A stretch of 64,000 nt of DNA from Palsa-1150 sp036490515 (GCA_036490515.1 DASXDU010000004.1:1-64000); one strand, 5' to 3'. Shown: positions 34,027-42,233, numbered from the stretch's first letter. Translations and numbers: made by a program. Notes: generated by a model not told the origin, from the letters alone.

Positions 34027-36282
34027 ATGGAGACGTCGTTCCGCTCGCGGGTCTTTCGTTCCGTCTCGCTCGTCGCGCTCGCAGCGAGCATCGCGTGCAC
34101 GGTCTCGAGCCGCGCGCCCGAGCCGGTGGCCACCACCTCGAGCGATCTCGCCATCGCCGGGCTCTTCTCGACGGGCGTCGACGGCACGGGGACGCCCCTC
34201 GCCATCGGCGCGACCGATCCGCACTACGTCCTCTCGAGCAACGATCCCGCCTTCCCAGGGCCGAAGGCCATCACCGTCACGCCGAACGCCGCCTGGACCG
34301 GAAACACGGCCACCTCGGAGTGGATCAGCATCCAGGCCAGCACGACGGGCGCCAACAACGGCGTCTACACGTACACGACGATCTTCACGCTGACCGGCGT
34401 CGACCCGGCGACGGCGACGCTCTCGGGCACGTGGGCCGGCGACGACTCGGTCTCGCTCTCGCTCAACGGCACCGTCGTCGCGACGCGCGCCGCTCCCGCG
34501 TACGGGTCCACCGCGGCCTTCGCGGTCCCTGCGGGCAGCCCCTTCGTCGAGGGCGCGAACACGCTCGCCTTCACCACGGTCAACTCCGGCAACGGGCCGA
34601 CCGGCCTCCAGATCGTCACCATCACCGGCAACGTCGTCGGCTGCACGGCCGACGCGCAGTGCACCGCGGCGCAGTTCTGCAACACGCAGACGAACGTCTG
34701 CACCGCGAAGCTCGCGAACGGTACCGCCGTCCCGACCCTCACGGGGCATACGCCGCCCCTCACCGGCACCTGCACCGCGGCCGTCGGCACCGCCGTCTGC
34801 GTCGCGGCGGTCTGCGACACGAAGGACAACGACTGCGGCTACGCGAACGGTGACGGCCCGTGCACCGTGGCCACCGGCGGCACCGTGTGCCGCTCGGGCG
34901 CGTGCAGCACGAGCGGCGTCTGCGAGCCGTCCGGCGGCTGCGAGGTCGACGCCGACTGCACCGGCGGCAAGTGGTGCGACGAGACGACCTCCACCTGCAC
35001 GGCGAAGGTCGCCAACGGCTCGCCGGTGCCGACCGACGGCAAGCACACGAACCCCACGCTGAACGGCACGTGCACGGCGCAGGTGGGCACGCTCACGTGC
35101 ACGAGCGGCGTCTGCGACACGAAGGACGACGACTGCGGCTACGCGAACGGCGACGGCCCGTGCACCGTGGCGACCGGCGGGACGGTGTGCCGGTCGGGCG
35201 CGTGCAGCACGAGCGGCGTCTGCGAGCCGTCCGGCGGGTGCGTCGTCGACGCCGACTGCTCGGCAAGCGACTGGTGCGACATCGGCACGGCGACGTGCAC
35301 GCCGAAGCTCTCGAACGGGACGGCGATGCCGACCGACACCGGGCACGTGACGCCCGTCCTGAACGGCACGTGCACGGTGGCCGCCGGCGCGCTCGTCTGC
35401 GCGAGCGGCGTCTGCGACGCGAGCAACAACGAGTGCGGCTACGCGAACGGCGACGGGCCGTGCACGCCCGGCGACGGCGGCGCAGGCAACGGCGGGAGCG
35501 TCTGCCAGTCCGGCGCGTGCAGCGTCGGCGGCACGTGCGAGCCGCAGGGCGGCTGCGAGACGGACGCCGACTGCACCGGCGGCGACTGGTGCGACGAGGC
35601 GACCGCGACGTGCACCGCGAAGCTCGCGAACGGGACGAGCGTCCCGAACGATCCGAAGCACACCGGCCCCACGCTCGACGGTGAGTGCACGCCGCAGGCT
35701 GCGGCGCTGGTCTGCGCGAGCGGCGTCTGCGACATCAAGGACAACAAGTGCGGCTACGCGAACGGCGACGGCCCGTGCAGCGAGGCCGATGCGGGCTCCG
35801 ACGCGGGGCTCGCTTCGATCGTGTGCCGGTCGGGCGCGTGCAGCGTCGACGGCACCTGCGTGCCGCAGGGCGGCTGCGCCGTGAACGGCGACTGCACGAA
35901 CCCCGCGCAGCCCATCTGCAACCCGACGACCGGGACGTGCACGGCGGGCGCGCCGGACGGAGGCGTGTTCGACGGCGGTGGGGCGGACAGCGGCCCGAAA
36001 GACGGCGGCGGCGGCGGCCCCGAGGGGGGCGCCGGCGACGGCGGAGGCAAGGACGCGACGACCCCGGGCGAGGGCGGCTCGGGCGGCGAAGCCGGGACCG
36101 ACGGCGGTGGCGGTGCCGACGGCAGCGCCGACGGCAGCGCGAACGACGCGGCGTACCTCGAGGGCGGCGGGTGCGGCGTGGCCATGGCGGGGAGCAGCGC
36201 TCCCCTCGGCGCGGCGGCGGGCGCCGTGGTCGCCCTGCTCGGCCTGGCGTGGGCGCGGCGGAAGAGGTCCCCCGCGGCTTGA
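34027..36282 (+). CDS. Repeat-rich Cys protein with MYXO-CTERM-like sorting end
   Basis: A 751-residue exported protein. After the N-terminal signal (VSLVALAASIAC) comes a beta-sandwich domain (about 40-205, DDSVSLSLNGTVVATRAAP), then about four tandem 90-residue Cys-rich modules, each with DADCTGGKWCDETTSTCTAK-like and CGYANGDGPC blocks. A Gly/Asp-rich stalk (about 640-710) precedes the C-terminus: a GGGCG motif, hydrophobic segment and RRKR end, as in MYXO-CTERM sorting signals. An excellent GGAGGAAG ribosome site marks the ATG. The modules resemble those of AgmC/TraA-type surface proteins; adhesion or cell-cell contact is inference. Confidence 0.7.
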   Translation: METSFRSRVFRSVSLVALAASIACTVSSRAPEPVATTSSDLAIAGLFSTGVDGTGTPLAIGATDPHYVLSSNDPAFPGPKAITVTPNAAWTGNTATSEWISIQASTTGANNGVYTYTTIFTLTGVDPATATLSGTWAGDDSVSLSLNGTVVATRAAPAYGSTAAFAVPAGSPFVEGANTLAFTTVNSGNGPTGLQIVTITGNVVGCTADAQCTAAQFCNTQTNVCTAKLANGTAVPTLTGHTPPLTGTCTAAVGTAVCVAAVCDTKDNDCGYANGDGPCTVATGGTVCRSGACSTSGVCEPSGGCEVDADCTGGKWCDETTSTCTAKVANGSPVPTDGKHTNPTLNGTCTAQVGTLTCTSGVCDTKDDDCGYANGDGPCTVATGGTVCRSGACSTSGVCEPSGGCVVDADCSASDWCDIGTATCTPKLSNGTAMPTDTGHVTPVLNGTCTVAAGALVCASGVCDASNNECGYANGDGPCTPGDGGAGNGGSVCQSGACSVGGTCEPQGGCETDADCTGGDWCDEATATCTAKLANGTSVPNDPKHTGPTLDGECTPQAAALVCASGVCDIKDNKCGYANGDGPCSEADAGSDAGLASIVCRSGACSVDGTCVPQGGCAVNGDCTNPAQPICNPTTGTCTAGAPDGGVFDGGGADSGPKDGGGGGPEGGAGDGGGKDATTPGEGGSGGEAGTDGGGGADGSADGSANDAAYLEGGGCGVAMAGSSAPLGAAAGAVVALLGLAWARRKRSPAA

Positions 36283-36318
36283 CGCCCCTCCCCCGGCTGG
36301 TACTTCGTGGACGCACGC

Positions 36319-37869
36319 ATGCCCGCCCGCGAGCTGGTCCTCATCCTCGACTTCGGCGCGCAGTACACGCAGCTCATCGCCCGCCGCGTGCGCGAGCAGC
36401 GCGTCTACTGCGAGATCCACCCCTGCACGCTGCCCTTCGACCAGATCCGCGCGATGAGCCCGCGCGCGATCATCCTCTCGGGCGGCCCCGCCAGCGTCTA
36501 CGCCGAGGGCGCCCCGACGACCGATCCGCGCATCTTCGAGCTCGGCGTCCCCATCCTCGGGATCTGCTACGGCCTCCAGCTCATCGCGCACCTGCTCGGG
36601 GGCAAGGTCGAGCGCGCCGCCGCGCGCGAGTACGGCCACGCCCGCGTCGTCGTCGAGAAGAACGAGGGCATCCTCCACCGCTTCGCCAAGCGCGAGGCGC
36701 TCGACGTCTGGATGTCCCACGGCGACCGCATCGCGGCCCTCCCGCCGGGCTTCCAGACCATCGGCGTCAGCGGCAACACGCCCTTCTGCGCCGTCGGCAA
36801 CGCCGACAAGCGCATCTATGGCGTCCAGTTCCACCCCGAGGTCGTGCACACCCCGCGCGGGTCCGACCTCCTCGCCGCCTTCCTCTTCGACGTCGCGGGC
36901 CTCTCCCCCACGTGGACCGCCGGCGCCTTCACCGACGAGGCGGTGGCCGCCGTGCGCGCGCGCGTTGCCGACGGCGACCACGTCATCTGCGGCCTCTCGG
37001 GCGGCGTCGACTCGTCGGTCGCGGCGGTCCTCTGCCAGAAGGCGCTCGGCGAACGCCTCACGTGCATCTTCGTCGACAACGGGCTTCTCCGCCTCGGCGA
37101 GGCCGAGCAGGTCGTCGCCACGTTCCGCGAGAGCTTCCACCTCCGCCTCGTCGCGGTCGACGCGCGCGAGAAGTTCCTCTCGGCGCTGCGCGGCATCACC
37201 GATCCCGAGCAGAAGCGCAAGATCATCGGCCGCGTCTTCATCGAGGTCTTCGAGGAGGAGGCGCGCAAGGTCTCCGGCGCGACGTGGCTCGTCCAGGGCA
37301 CGCTCTACCCGGACGTCATCGAGAGCGTCTCGTTCAAGGGCCCGAGCGCCGTCATCAAGAGCCACCACAACGTGGGCGGCCTCCCCGAGAAGATGAACCT
37401 GAAGCTCATCGAGCCGCTGCGAGAGCTCTTCAAGGACGAGGTGCGCGCGGCCGGCGAGGAGCTCGGGATGCCGAAGGACCTCCTCTGGCGTCACCCCTTC
37501 CCCGGCCCCGGCCTCGCCGTCCGCTGCCTCGGCGAGCTCACCGAGAAACGCCTCGACGTCCTTCGCGCGGCCGACGCCATCGTCATCGACGAGCTCAAGT
37601 CCTCGGGCCTCTACGACACCGTGTGGCAGGCCTTCGCCGTCCTTCTCCCCGTCAAGACCGTGGGCGTCCAGGGCGACGAGCGCACCTACGAGGAGACGTG
37701 CGCCGTGCGCGCCGTGCAATCCATCGACGGCATGACCGCCGACTGGGCCAAGCTCCCCTACGAGGCGCTCGCCCGGATGTCGACGCGCATCTGCAACGAG
37801 GTGAGAGGCATCAACCGCGTCGTCTACGACATCACGAGCAAGCCGCCCGGCACGATCGAGTGGGAATGA
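36319..37869 (+). CDS. guaA: GMP synthase (glutamine-hydrolysing)
   Basis: About 516 residues. It catalyses XMP + ATP + glutamine to GMP, the last step of guanine nucleotide synthesis. The class I glutamine amidotransferase domain has Cys 83 in GICYGLQL and a VQFHPEV histidine-glutamate pair; the ATP-pyrophosphatase domain has the P-loop SGGVDSS and LVQGTLYPDVIES; the C-terminal dimerisation domain ends KPPGTIEWE, the invariant family end. ATG 36319 is preferred to GTG 36307 because a TACTTC hexamer ends 12 nt before it and would leave no leader for the GTG. Confidence 0.96.
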   Translation: MPARELVLILDFGAQYTQLIARRVREQRVYCEIHPCTLPFDQIRAMSPRAIILSGGPASVYAEGAPTTDPRIFELGVPILGICYGLQLIAHLLGGKVERAAAREYGHARVVVEKNEGILHRFAKREALDVWMSHGDRIAALPPGFQTIGVSGNTPFCAVGNADKRIYGVQFHPEVVHTPRGSDLLAAFLFDVAGLSPTWTAGAFTDEAVAAVRARVADGDHVICGLSGGVDSSVAAVLCQKALGERLTCIFVDNGLLRLGEAEQVVATFRESFHLRLVAVDAREKFLSALRGITDPEQKRKIIGRVFIEVFEEEARKVSGATWLVQGTLYPDVIESVSFKGPSAVIKSHHNVGGLPEKMNLKLIEPLRELFKDEVRAAGEELGMPKDLLWRHPFPGPGLAVRCLGELTEKRLDVLRAADAIVIDELKSSGLYDTVWQAFAVLLPVKTVGVQGDERTYEETCAVRAVQSIDGMTADWAKLPYEALARMSTRICNEVRGINRVVYDITSKPPGTIEWE

Positions 37870-37936
37870 GACCACAAACGGGGCCCGCCGGACTGTTCTC
37901 GACGCCATCGCCAAGCCCAGCACGCGGCGGGACCGG

Positions 37937-38302
37937 TCAATCGTTGATGCACATCACCACGAAGGTACCCCGTGTGTACTTGCACGAAGGGGGCTGGTCG
38001 CTGCCGACGCAGAACTCGCTTTGGAGGCAGCTGCACGTCACGTCCTGAGCGCACGTCGATGGGAGGCCTTGGCAGGAGAAGGGGGCGCAACCGCCGCCGC
38101 CTTCGATGTCGGAAACGGAGCCAGGGCATCCGCTGCTGAACGACACAGGGCAACTCGGATCGATGTAGACGGAGGCGTCCTGCTCATCTGTATCCGGCGC
38201 GCCCGCGTCCTGCGGACCAGCGTCGTGTGCGGTCACGCTCGGCGCGCTGGAGGACCTGCTTGCGCACGACATCAGGATGACCGCCACCCCGAGCAACCGC
38301 AT
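37937..38302 (-). CDS. Small Cys-rich lipoprotein
   Basis: A 121-residue predicted lipoprotein with a very short signal, MRLLGVAVILMSC, lipobox Cys at residue 13. An Asp/Ala linker (DAGPQDAGAPDTDEQDA) follows, then a domain with eight cysteines spaced like a small disulfide-knot domain (CPVSFSSGCPG through CKYTRG). The ATG at 38302 is chosen over the longer open frame because the lipobox follows it and a TATTCT -10 element ends 7 nt before it. Function unknown. Confidence 0.6.
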   Translation of the reverse strand: MRLLGVAVILMSCASRSSSAPSVTAHDAGPQDAGAPDTDEQDASVYIDPSCPVSFSSGCPGSVSDIEGGGGCAPFSCQGLPSTCAQDVTCSCLQSEFCVGSDQPPSCKYTRGTFVVMCIND

Positions 38303-38498
38303 GATCGGCAGAATAGTCGCACCCCGCGTGCGAGTCCCGGTGCTGGGTCGTTCGGCGCCGCCTGGGGCGAGGGCGAGCGGGTGGCTTCCATGCGCGGCGG
38401 CAGCGGTGAAACAGAACCCGAGAGCCACTCCTCCCTCGCCTCGTCGGAGCAGCTCGTCCTCGCGCTCTTCCTCGCGTGGAGCGCGCACCAGCCGGAGC

Positions 38499-38644
38499 GC
38501 GTGGACGGAGGTCGAGCCGACGTTGCAGGCGCACACCGTGATGAGCGGCCTCCCCGTGGCGACGACGGTGCTCTTCCGGTACCGACCCCTCACGAAGGAA
38601 GGCGTCGGCGACTGGAGTCAGCCGACGTCCTGCTGGTCAAGTGA
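38499..38644 (+). pseudogene. Decayed fibronectin-III-like C-terminal fragment
   Basis: The plus strand encodes a fragment, VATTVLFRYRPLTKEGVGDW followed by SQPTS, with the typical end of a fibronectin-type-III-like domain. The frame then shifts: the next bases read LLVK-stop in the +1 frame (stop 38642-38644), which would complete the usual SLLVK end if one base were restored near 38625. No start codon or upstream domain survives. It lies between a minus-strand lipoprotein gene and a 21-bp array. I read it as the remnant of a small cytoplasmic protein family seen in Polyangia; family identity is from memory of the motif. Confidence 0.45.
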
Positions 38645-39193
38645 CGGGGGAAGCCCCGGATCGCGACGGGCGGTCCTCCCCTCTCGCGGGGAAGGCCGCT
38701 CGTCGTACGATCCGGGGCTGTCGTTTCGAAGGGGACGGCTCGCGTCGAGGAAGGCGGTCGCGCCGGTGAGAAACCACGACCGCGCGTCGAGACGAACCGT
38801 CCTCCCGTCGAGATTCGACGACCGCGTCGAGAGATGCGCGGCGGTCACGTCCAGACAAAGCGACCGCACGGTTCGACCTGATGTCCGCATCCTCGAACGA
38901 GCAGCGCACCCCGCGAGACGAGACGACTGCCCCTCGAACCGAGCGGCATTCCCTGCGAGACGATCGGACGGCGCATCGAGGCGAGACACCCGCCGAGCGA
39001 CACGGGAGGACGCCCTCGTGCGGCGCGCGACGATCCCTGCGAGACGAGTGAACCGCACGCCGAAACGAGCGAACCGCCCTCGAAGGACGCGAAGGTTTCT
39101 CCGCGGTGCGGCGATCCCCGCGGTGCCTCGGCGCCATGTCCCCCAAGGAGGTGATTGCTCGGTCGACCGCTCGGTCGTACCGTGACGGGCCAT
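38618..39193 (-). CDS. Possible heptad-repeat protein encoded across the 21-bp array
   Basis: A 191-residue open frame starting at an ATG that overlaps, on the opposite strand, the ATG of the gene at 39192. Residues 30-155 are diverged heptads of the form xxSRL(A/D)(G/A), for example RFTRLAG, VSRLDA, SDRLAG and SSRLAG. The frame survives because the DNA repeat is 21 bp with no indels, but the opposite strand is open too, so coding is not proven. No homology is recognised. It could be a basic, helical, possibly nucleic-acid-binding protein, or simply a non-coding array. Confidence 0.25.
   Translation of the reverse strand: MARHGTTERSTEQSPPWGTWRRGTAGIAAPRRNLRVLRGRFARFGVRFTRLAGIVARRTRASSRVARRVSRLDAPSDRLAGNAARFEGQSSRLAGCAARSRMRTSGRTVRSLCLDVTAAHLSTRSSNLDGRTVRLDARSWFLTGATAFLDASRPLRNDSPGSYDERPSPREGRTARRDPGLPPSLDQQDVG
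38722..39099. repeat. 21-bp degenerate tandem array
   Basis: Eighteen consecutive 21-bp units with no indel, consensus near CnTCGAGACGAnCGACCGCnC (positions 1-21). Examples start at 38785, 38890, 38911, 38953 and 39058. Single-base divergence is high. The period equals two DNA turns and also seven codons. It fills most of the gap between the decayed fragment ending at 38644 and the gene at 39192; the stretch 38303-38498 holds nothing else I can name. Confidence 0.8.
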
Positions 39194-39488
39194 GGGACTT
39201 CTGGGAACGCGCTGGGAGGCGAAGTACGAAGGCCACGCCGTCGTCGTGAGCCGCAACGAGGTCACGCGCGGCATCGCGCTGGCGTGGGACGGGACCGAGA
39301 TCGCGCACCGCACCTGGTCGTGGGTCGGCCTCGGCGAGCTGCACGGCACCGCCGACGTCGGCGGCCAGTCCGTGGAGGTTCACGTGAAGCTCGACGGCGG
39401 CGACGGAGCCTCGAAGGGCGTCGGCACCGACGGCCGCTGCACCATCACGGTGAACGGGAAAGCGCTCGAAGTCACGCACGTGAAGTGA
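39192..39488 (+). CDS. Small beta-rich hypothetical protein
   Basis: A 98-residue soluble protein, predicted mostly beta: LGTRWEAKYEGHAVVVSRNE, TRGIALAWDGTEIAHRTWSW and CTITVNGKALEVTHVK. No signal peptide, membrane segment or catalytic motif. A TACCGT hexamer ends 8 nt before the ATG and no ribosome site is seen, consistent with a leaderless transcript. Function unknown. Confidence 0.6.
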   Translation: MGLLGTRWEAKYEGHAVVVSRNEVTRGIALAWDGTEIAHRTWSWVGLGELHGTADVGGQSVEVHVKLDGGDGASKGVGTDGRCTITVNGKALEVTHVK

Positions 39489-39543
39489 CCGGAGGCGTGC
39501 GCCCCCCCCGAGCGTGCGCAGCCGGGAGCGCGGGAGCGGGTCC

Positions 39544-40314
39544 TCAGAAGGTGCCGCCCACGCCGATCCAGCCCGTTCGCCCCGCGTCGCCCGCCGTGCG
39601 CAGCATGACGAGCGGCGCCACGGTCGGCGCGCGCGCGGCCGGCGAGTCCTTCGCCGGAGCCGCGGCGATCGGCTCGCGCGCGAGGACCGCGGCATCGATC
39701 GCGATCGCGCTCACCACGCCCAGGGCCGCTCCCATGAACGCCCCCACCAGCGCCTCGGGAGGGCCGTTGTCCGCCACTCCCGTGCCCTTCGGGTCCGCCG
39801 AGTCGCCCGACGGCCACGCCGCCATGAAGGCCGCGGCGAACCCCACGGGCAACGCGGCGCGAAGGAGCAGGCTTCCTATGGCCCTCCCAGGGTGGCCGTG
39901 CACGACGTGGACGGTGGGAGCGCCGAGGAGGTAGAGGGGAATCGCGACGGGCTCGAGAGCGACGAGGGCAGCGCCCACCGCGACCGCGTCGACGAGGAGC
40001 GTCTGGCCGCCGTACCAGCGCGAGATGGGCGGTGGCGGCGGCGACCACGAAGGCGGCGTGGGCACGGCGAGCGGCGGGGCCCCCGCGGCCCGACGGAGCG
40101 AACGCACGTCCGACCAGAGGATGGTCAGCTCGTCGCCGTTGGCGAGTCGCATGCGGACGAGCACGCGGTCGCGAACCTCGATGACGGTGCCGCGAAACAC
40201 GCGCCCGGGCACCTCGACGACGTCGGTCTCGGCGGCCGCGGCGGCGGACGCGGAGCACGACACGGCGAGCGCAACGCACGCTGCCAGCATCGACCGGCGC
40301 ACAGGCGCCCTCAC
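39544..40314 (-). CDS. Hypothetical exported membrane protein
   Basis: Up to 256 residues: signal-like LAACVALAVSCSASAAAAAE (about 10-29, possible lipobox at the Ser-Cys), a small beta domain (VFRGTVIEVRDRVLVRMRLA), a Pro-rich stretch, then two to three hydrophobic segments (LLVDAVAVGAALVALEPVAI; SLLLRAALPVGFAAAFMAAW; ALVGAFMGAALGVVSAIAID). The pattern resembles Polyangia proteins with a signal, a short SH3-like domain and C-terminal membrane helices. Start uncertain between GTG 40314 and ATG 40290. Function unknown. Confidence 0.5.
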   Translation of the reverse strand: MRAPVRRSMLAACVALAVSCSASAAAAAETDVVEVPGRVFRGTVIEVRDRVLVRMRLANGDELTILWSDVRSLRRAAGAPPLAVPTPPSWSPPPPPISRWYGGQTLLVDAVAVGAALVALEPVAIPLYLLGAPTVHVVHGHPGRAIGSLLLRAALPVGFAAAFMAAWPSGDSADPKGTGVADNGPPEALVGAFMGAALGVVSAIAIDAAVLAREPIAAAPAKDSPAARAPTVAPLVMLRTAGDAGRTGWIGVGGTF

Positions 40315-40464
40315 GCAAGGAGCACGCCGCGTTTCGACGTCCGTGCTTCTCGCCCGGTTCCGCAGCGCGCGAGCTGCGAGGGCTGACGCCCCGGTCATGC
40401 CCGTCGCAGCGAGCCCCCCCACGCCGCAGCACCCCGCCGCCGCGTCGTGGTAGGTACCGCCCCC

Positions 40465-40767
40465 GTGAGAGTCGCCTGGTGCCTGGTCGCGCTGACGCTC
40501 GTCTCCTGCAGGCCGCCGCTCGTCCCGGCGAAGCCCAAGGTGTCGCTCCGCATGAGCGGCACCCCTGCCGACGCGACGGTCGTCATCGACGACGAGGCCG
40601 TCGGGTCGCTCGACCTCGTCGCGGCCCACGGCGTCGCGCTCCCGGTCGGCACCCACCACATCACCGTCAAGGCGGGCGGCTACTTCCCGTGGGACAGGGA
40701 GGTCACCGCCGAAGAGGGCCAGGCCCCCATCGTCCTCAAGATCGCGCTGACCCCCGTTCCCGATTGA
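40465..40767 (+). CDS. PEGA-domain lipoprotein
   Basis: A 100-residue lipoprotein: signal VRVAWCLVALTLVSC with lipobox Cys 15, then a single PEGA domain (about 25-95) with TPADATVVIDDEAVGSL, an LPVGTHHITVKAGGY strand pair and a final WDREVTAEEGQAPIVLKI. PEGA domains are surface or S-layer-associated beta folds, often the C-terminal part of kinases in myxobacteria; here it stands alone. The GTG at 40465 is chosen because TAGGTA ends 8 nt before it. Confidence 0.7.
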   Translation: MRVAWCLVALTLVSCRPPLVPAKPKVSLRMSGTPADATVVIDDEAVGSLDLVAAHGVALPVGTHHITVKAGGYFPWDREVTAEEGQAPIVLKIALTPVPD

Positions 40768-40798
40768 GACCCGCCGGTACCGCCTCACGGGAGAGTTA

Positions 40799-41041
40799 GG
40801 AAACAGGAAGGTCAGAAGATCCGAAGGGTGAGAGGGGGGTCGTAGCCCGCTCATCGCAATGAAGACGCGCGGTTGGCCGGGTTGCCCTCACGATCCTCGT
40901 CGTACGGTGCCATCCCCCTCCGCCGCGGGGCGAGAGAATCGTCACAAGTGATTGCGATCACAACCATTCCTCCGCATCACTCCCCGCCCAAGAGGCTCTC
41001 CGCCCCCTCCCCCCTTCGGATCTTCTGATCTTCCTGTTTCT
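40799..41041. repeat. Long inverted repeat spanning a gene-free region
   Basis: Arms 40799-40826 and 41014-41041 are 28-nt inverted repeats identical at 26 positions (core CAGAAGATCCGAAG), and G-rich/C-rich flanks extend the pairing weakly. They enclose 187 bp with no gene. The arms could form a long hairpin in RNA or mark the ends of a small mobile element; no target-site duplication is evident. The whole stretch 40768-41103 has no other gene; it also holds the palindrome at 40947 and the promoter at 41064. Confidence 0.7.
40947..40962. promoter_or_regulatory. CRP-like palindrome
   Basis: AGTGATTGCGATCACA: half-sites GTGA and TCAC separated by 6 bp, as in the CRP consensus TGTGA-N6-TCACA, matching 9 of its 10 fixed positions. 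It lies 102 bp upstream of the -35 at 41064, inside the inverted repeat. A CRP-family regulator is encoded at 15169; whether it binds here is not known. Confidence 0.4.
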
Positions 41042-41063
41042 CCCTCTCGCTCTCCCGAAGTGC

Positions 41064-41091
41064 TTGACGTGGCACCAGATTCGCCAATACT
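41064..41091 (+). promoter_or_regulatory. Sigma-70 promoter of the small basic protein gene
   Basis: TTGACG (41064-41069), 16-bp spacer, AATACT (41086-41091). The -10 ends 12 nt before the ATG at 41104, so the leader would be about 6 nt, and no ribosome site is present. Confidence 0.7.
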
Positions 41092-41103
41092 GCGCGCCCC
41101 TAC

Positions 41104-41262
41104 ATGGCGAACCGTGCAATCTGGAACGTGAGGAAGCGTCACGAGTGGCTGGCCACGCCGCTCAAGGCCAAGCGCATCAAGCGCGCGGCGCGCCTGCGCA
41201 ATGGCATGCAGGACGCGATCGACCGCAAGGCCGGCAACGCGCCCGAGGCGCCCGAGAGCTGA
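41104..41262 (+). CDS. Small basic helical protein, 52 residues
   Basis: A 52-residue, strongly basic, helix-forming protein beginning MANRAIWNVRKRHEW with a basic middle (KAKRIKRAARLRNG) and a short acidic end. A well-formed promoter directly upstream and codon use like neighbouring genes support expression. The size and charge suggest ribosome or nucleic-acid association, but no family is recognised. The predicted mRNA is almost leaderless. The gene ends 32 bp before the convergent peptidase gene. Confidence 0.6.
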   Translation: MANRAIWNVRKRHEWLATPLKAKRIKRAARLRNGMQDAIDRKAGNAPEAPES

Positions 41263-41294
41263 CCGGGCGGGGCGCGCACCCCGCGCGGCCCCCC

Positions 41295-42230
41295 TCACGC
41301 TCCGCCGAGAGTCTCCGGTAGCCGCTCGCCGAGGGCGGCCCACGTCATCGTCTTGGTGTTGCGGGCGAAGCCCAGGCGGCCGTCGCGGTCGACCAGGATG
41401 ATGCCGCCCGTGCCCCCCAAGCGGCGCGCCATCTGGCGGATGGCCGCGCGGGCGGCTTCCTCGGGGTGCGTCCATGCGCGCATCAGGTCGACCGCGCTCT
41501 TCGCGAGGCAGAGGCGGAGGACCGCCTCTCCGTCGCCCGTCAGCGAGCACGCGCCCCCGTCGTCGTCGGCGTAGTTGCCTGCGCCGAGCACCGGCGAGTC
41601 CCCCACCCGGCCCGCGCGCTTGTTGATGCGGCCGCCCGTGCTCGTCGCTGCCGCGACCACGCCGCGCGCGTCGCGCGCGACCGCCCCCACCGTGCCGCCC
41701 GCCCAGCCGTCGTGGCCCGGCTTGCTGCGCGCGGCCTCCCACCGCGCGCGGGCGATCTCGGTCGTCATCGCCTCGTTCGTCGACGGCGTGAAGCCGCGCC
41801 CGACCGCGAAGCGCGCCGCGCCCTCGCCCGCGTAGAGGACGTGCTGCCCGTCGTCGAGCACCGCACGCGCTACGGACACGGGATGCAGGAACGGGGGCAT
41901 CGCGCAGACGGCGCCGGCGCGGAGCTTCGAGCCCTCCATGATGGACGCGTCGAGCGCGATGCGTCCGTCCTCGTCGAGGCACGCGCCCGTTCCCGCGTTG
42001 AACGACGGATCGTCCTCGAGCATCACGACCGCCCGCTCCACGGCGTCGAGCGCCGAGCCGCCCGCCCGCAGCACCTCGGCCCCTGCCAGCGCGGCCGCAC
42101 GGCAGCCCTCGACGTGGCGCGCGACGCGCTCGGCCGGCACGTCGCCCGCGCCTCCGTGCACGAGGATCGACCAGGCGCCGCCCTCCGCGCCCCACGACGC
42201 CGTCACGCGATCCGGATCGAGCTCGGTCAT
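41295..42230 (-). CDS. Isoaspartyl peptidase / L-asparaginase (Ntn hydrolase)
   Basis: A 311-residue Ntn hydrolase precursor, the plant-type asparaginase/beta-aspartyl peptidase family. It is made inactive and cuts itself before a Thr, which becomes the N-terminal nucleophile. Here the cleavage block is GGTVGAVARDARG with Thr 180; other family blocks are ILVHGGAGD (22-30), LEDDPSFNAGTGACLDEDGR (71-90) and STGGRINKRAGRVGDSPVLG. Function: removal of isoaspartyl dipeptides from protein damage or asparagine use. Cytoplasmic. Three bp separate it from the upstream membrane protein gene, so they are probably co-transcribed. Confidence 0.9.
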   Translation of the reverse strand: MTELDPDRVTASWGAEGGAWSILVHGGAGDVPAERVARHVEGCRAAALAGAEVLRAGGSALDAVERAVVMLEDDPSFNAGTGACLDEDGRIALDASIMEGSKLRAGAVCAMPPFLHPVSVARAVLDDGQHVLYAGEGAARFAVGRGFTPSTNEAMTTEIARARWEAARSKPGHDGWAGGTVGAVARDARGVVAAATSTGGRINKRAGRVGDSPVLGAGNYADDDGGACSLTGDGEAVLRLCLAKSAVDLMRAWTHPEEAARAAIRQMARRLGGTGGIILVDRDGRLGFARNTKTMTWAALGERLPETLGGA

Positions 42231-42233
42231 CGG

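Noticed and set aside
33232..37923. 1563-codon open frame antisense to the OmpA, Cys-repeat and guaA genes
   Set aside because: High GC gives long antisense frames; the plus-strand genes have recognisable domains and ribosome sites.
38722..39099. CRISPR array
   Set aside because: Units are contiguous and diverged, with no identical repeats separated by unique spacers and no cas genes nearby.
41070..41090. Sigma-54 promoter (TGGCAC start)
   Set aside because: No TTGC follows at the -12 spacing; the sigma-70 reading TTGACG-16-AATACT fits better.
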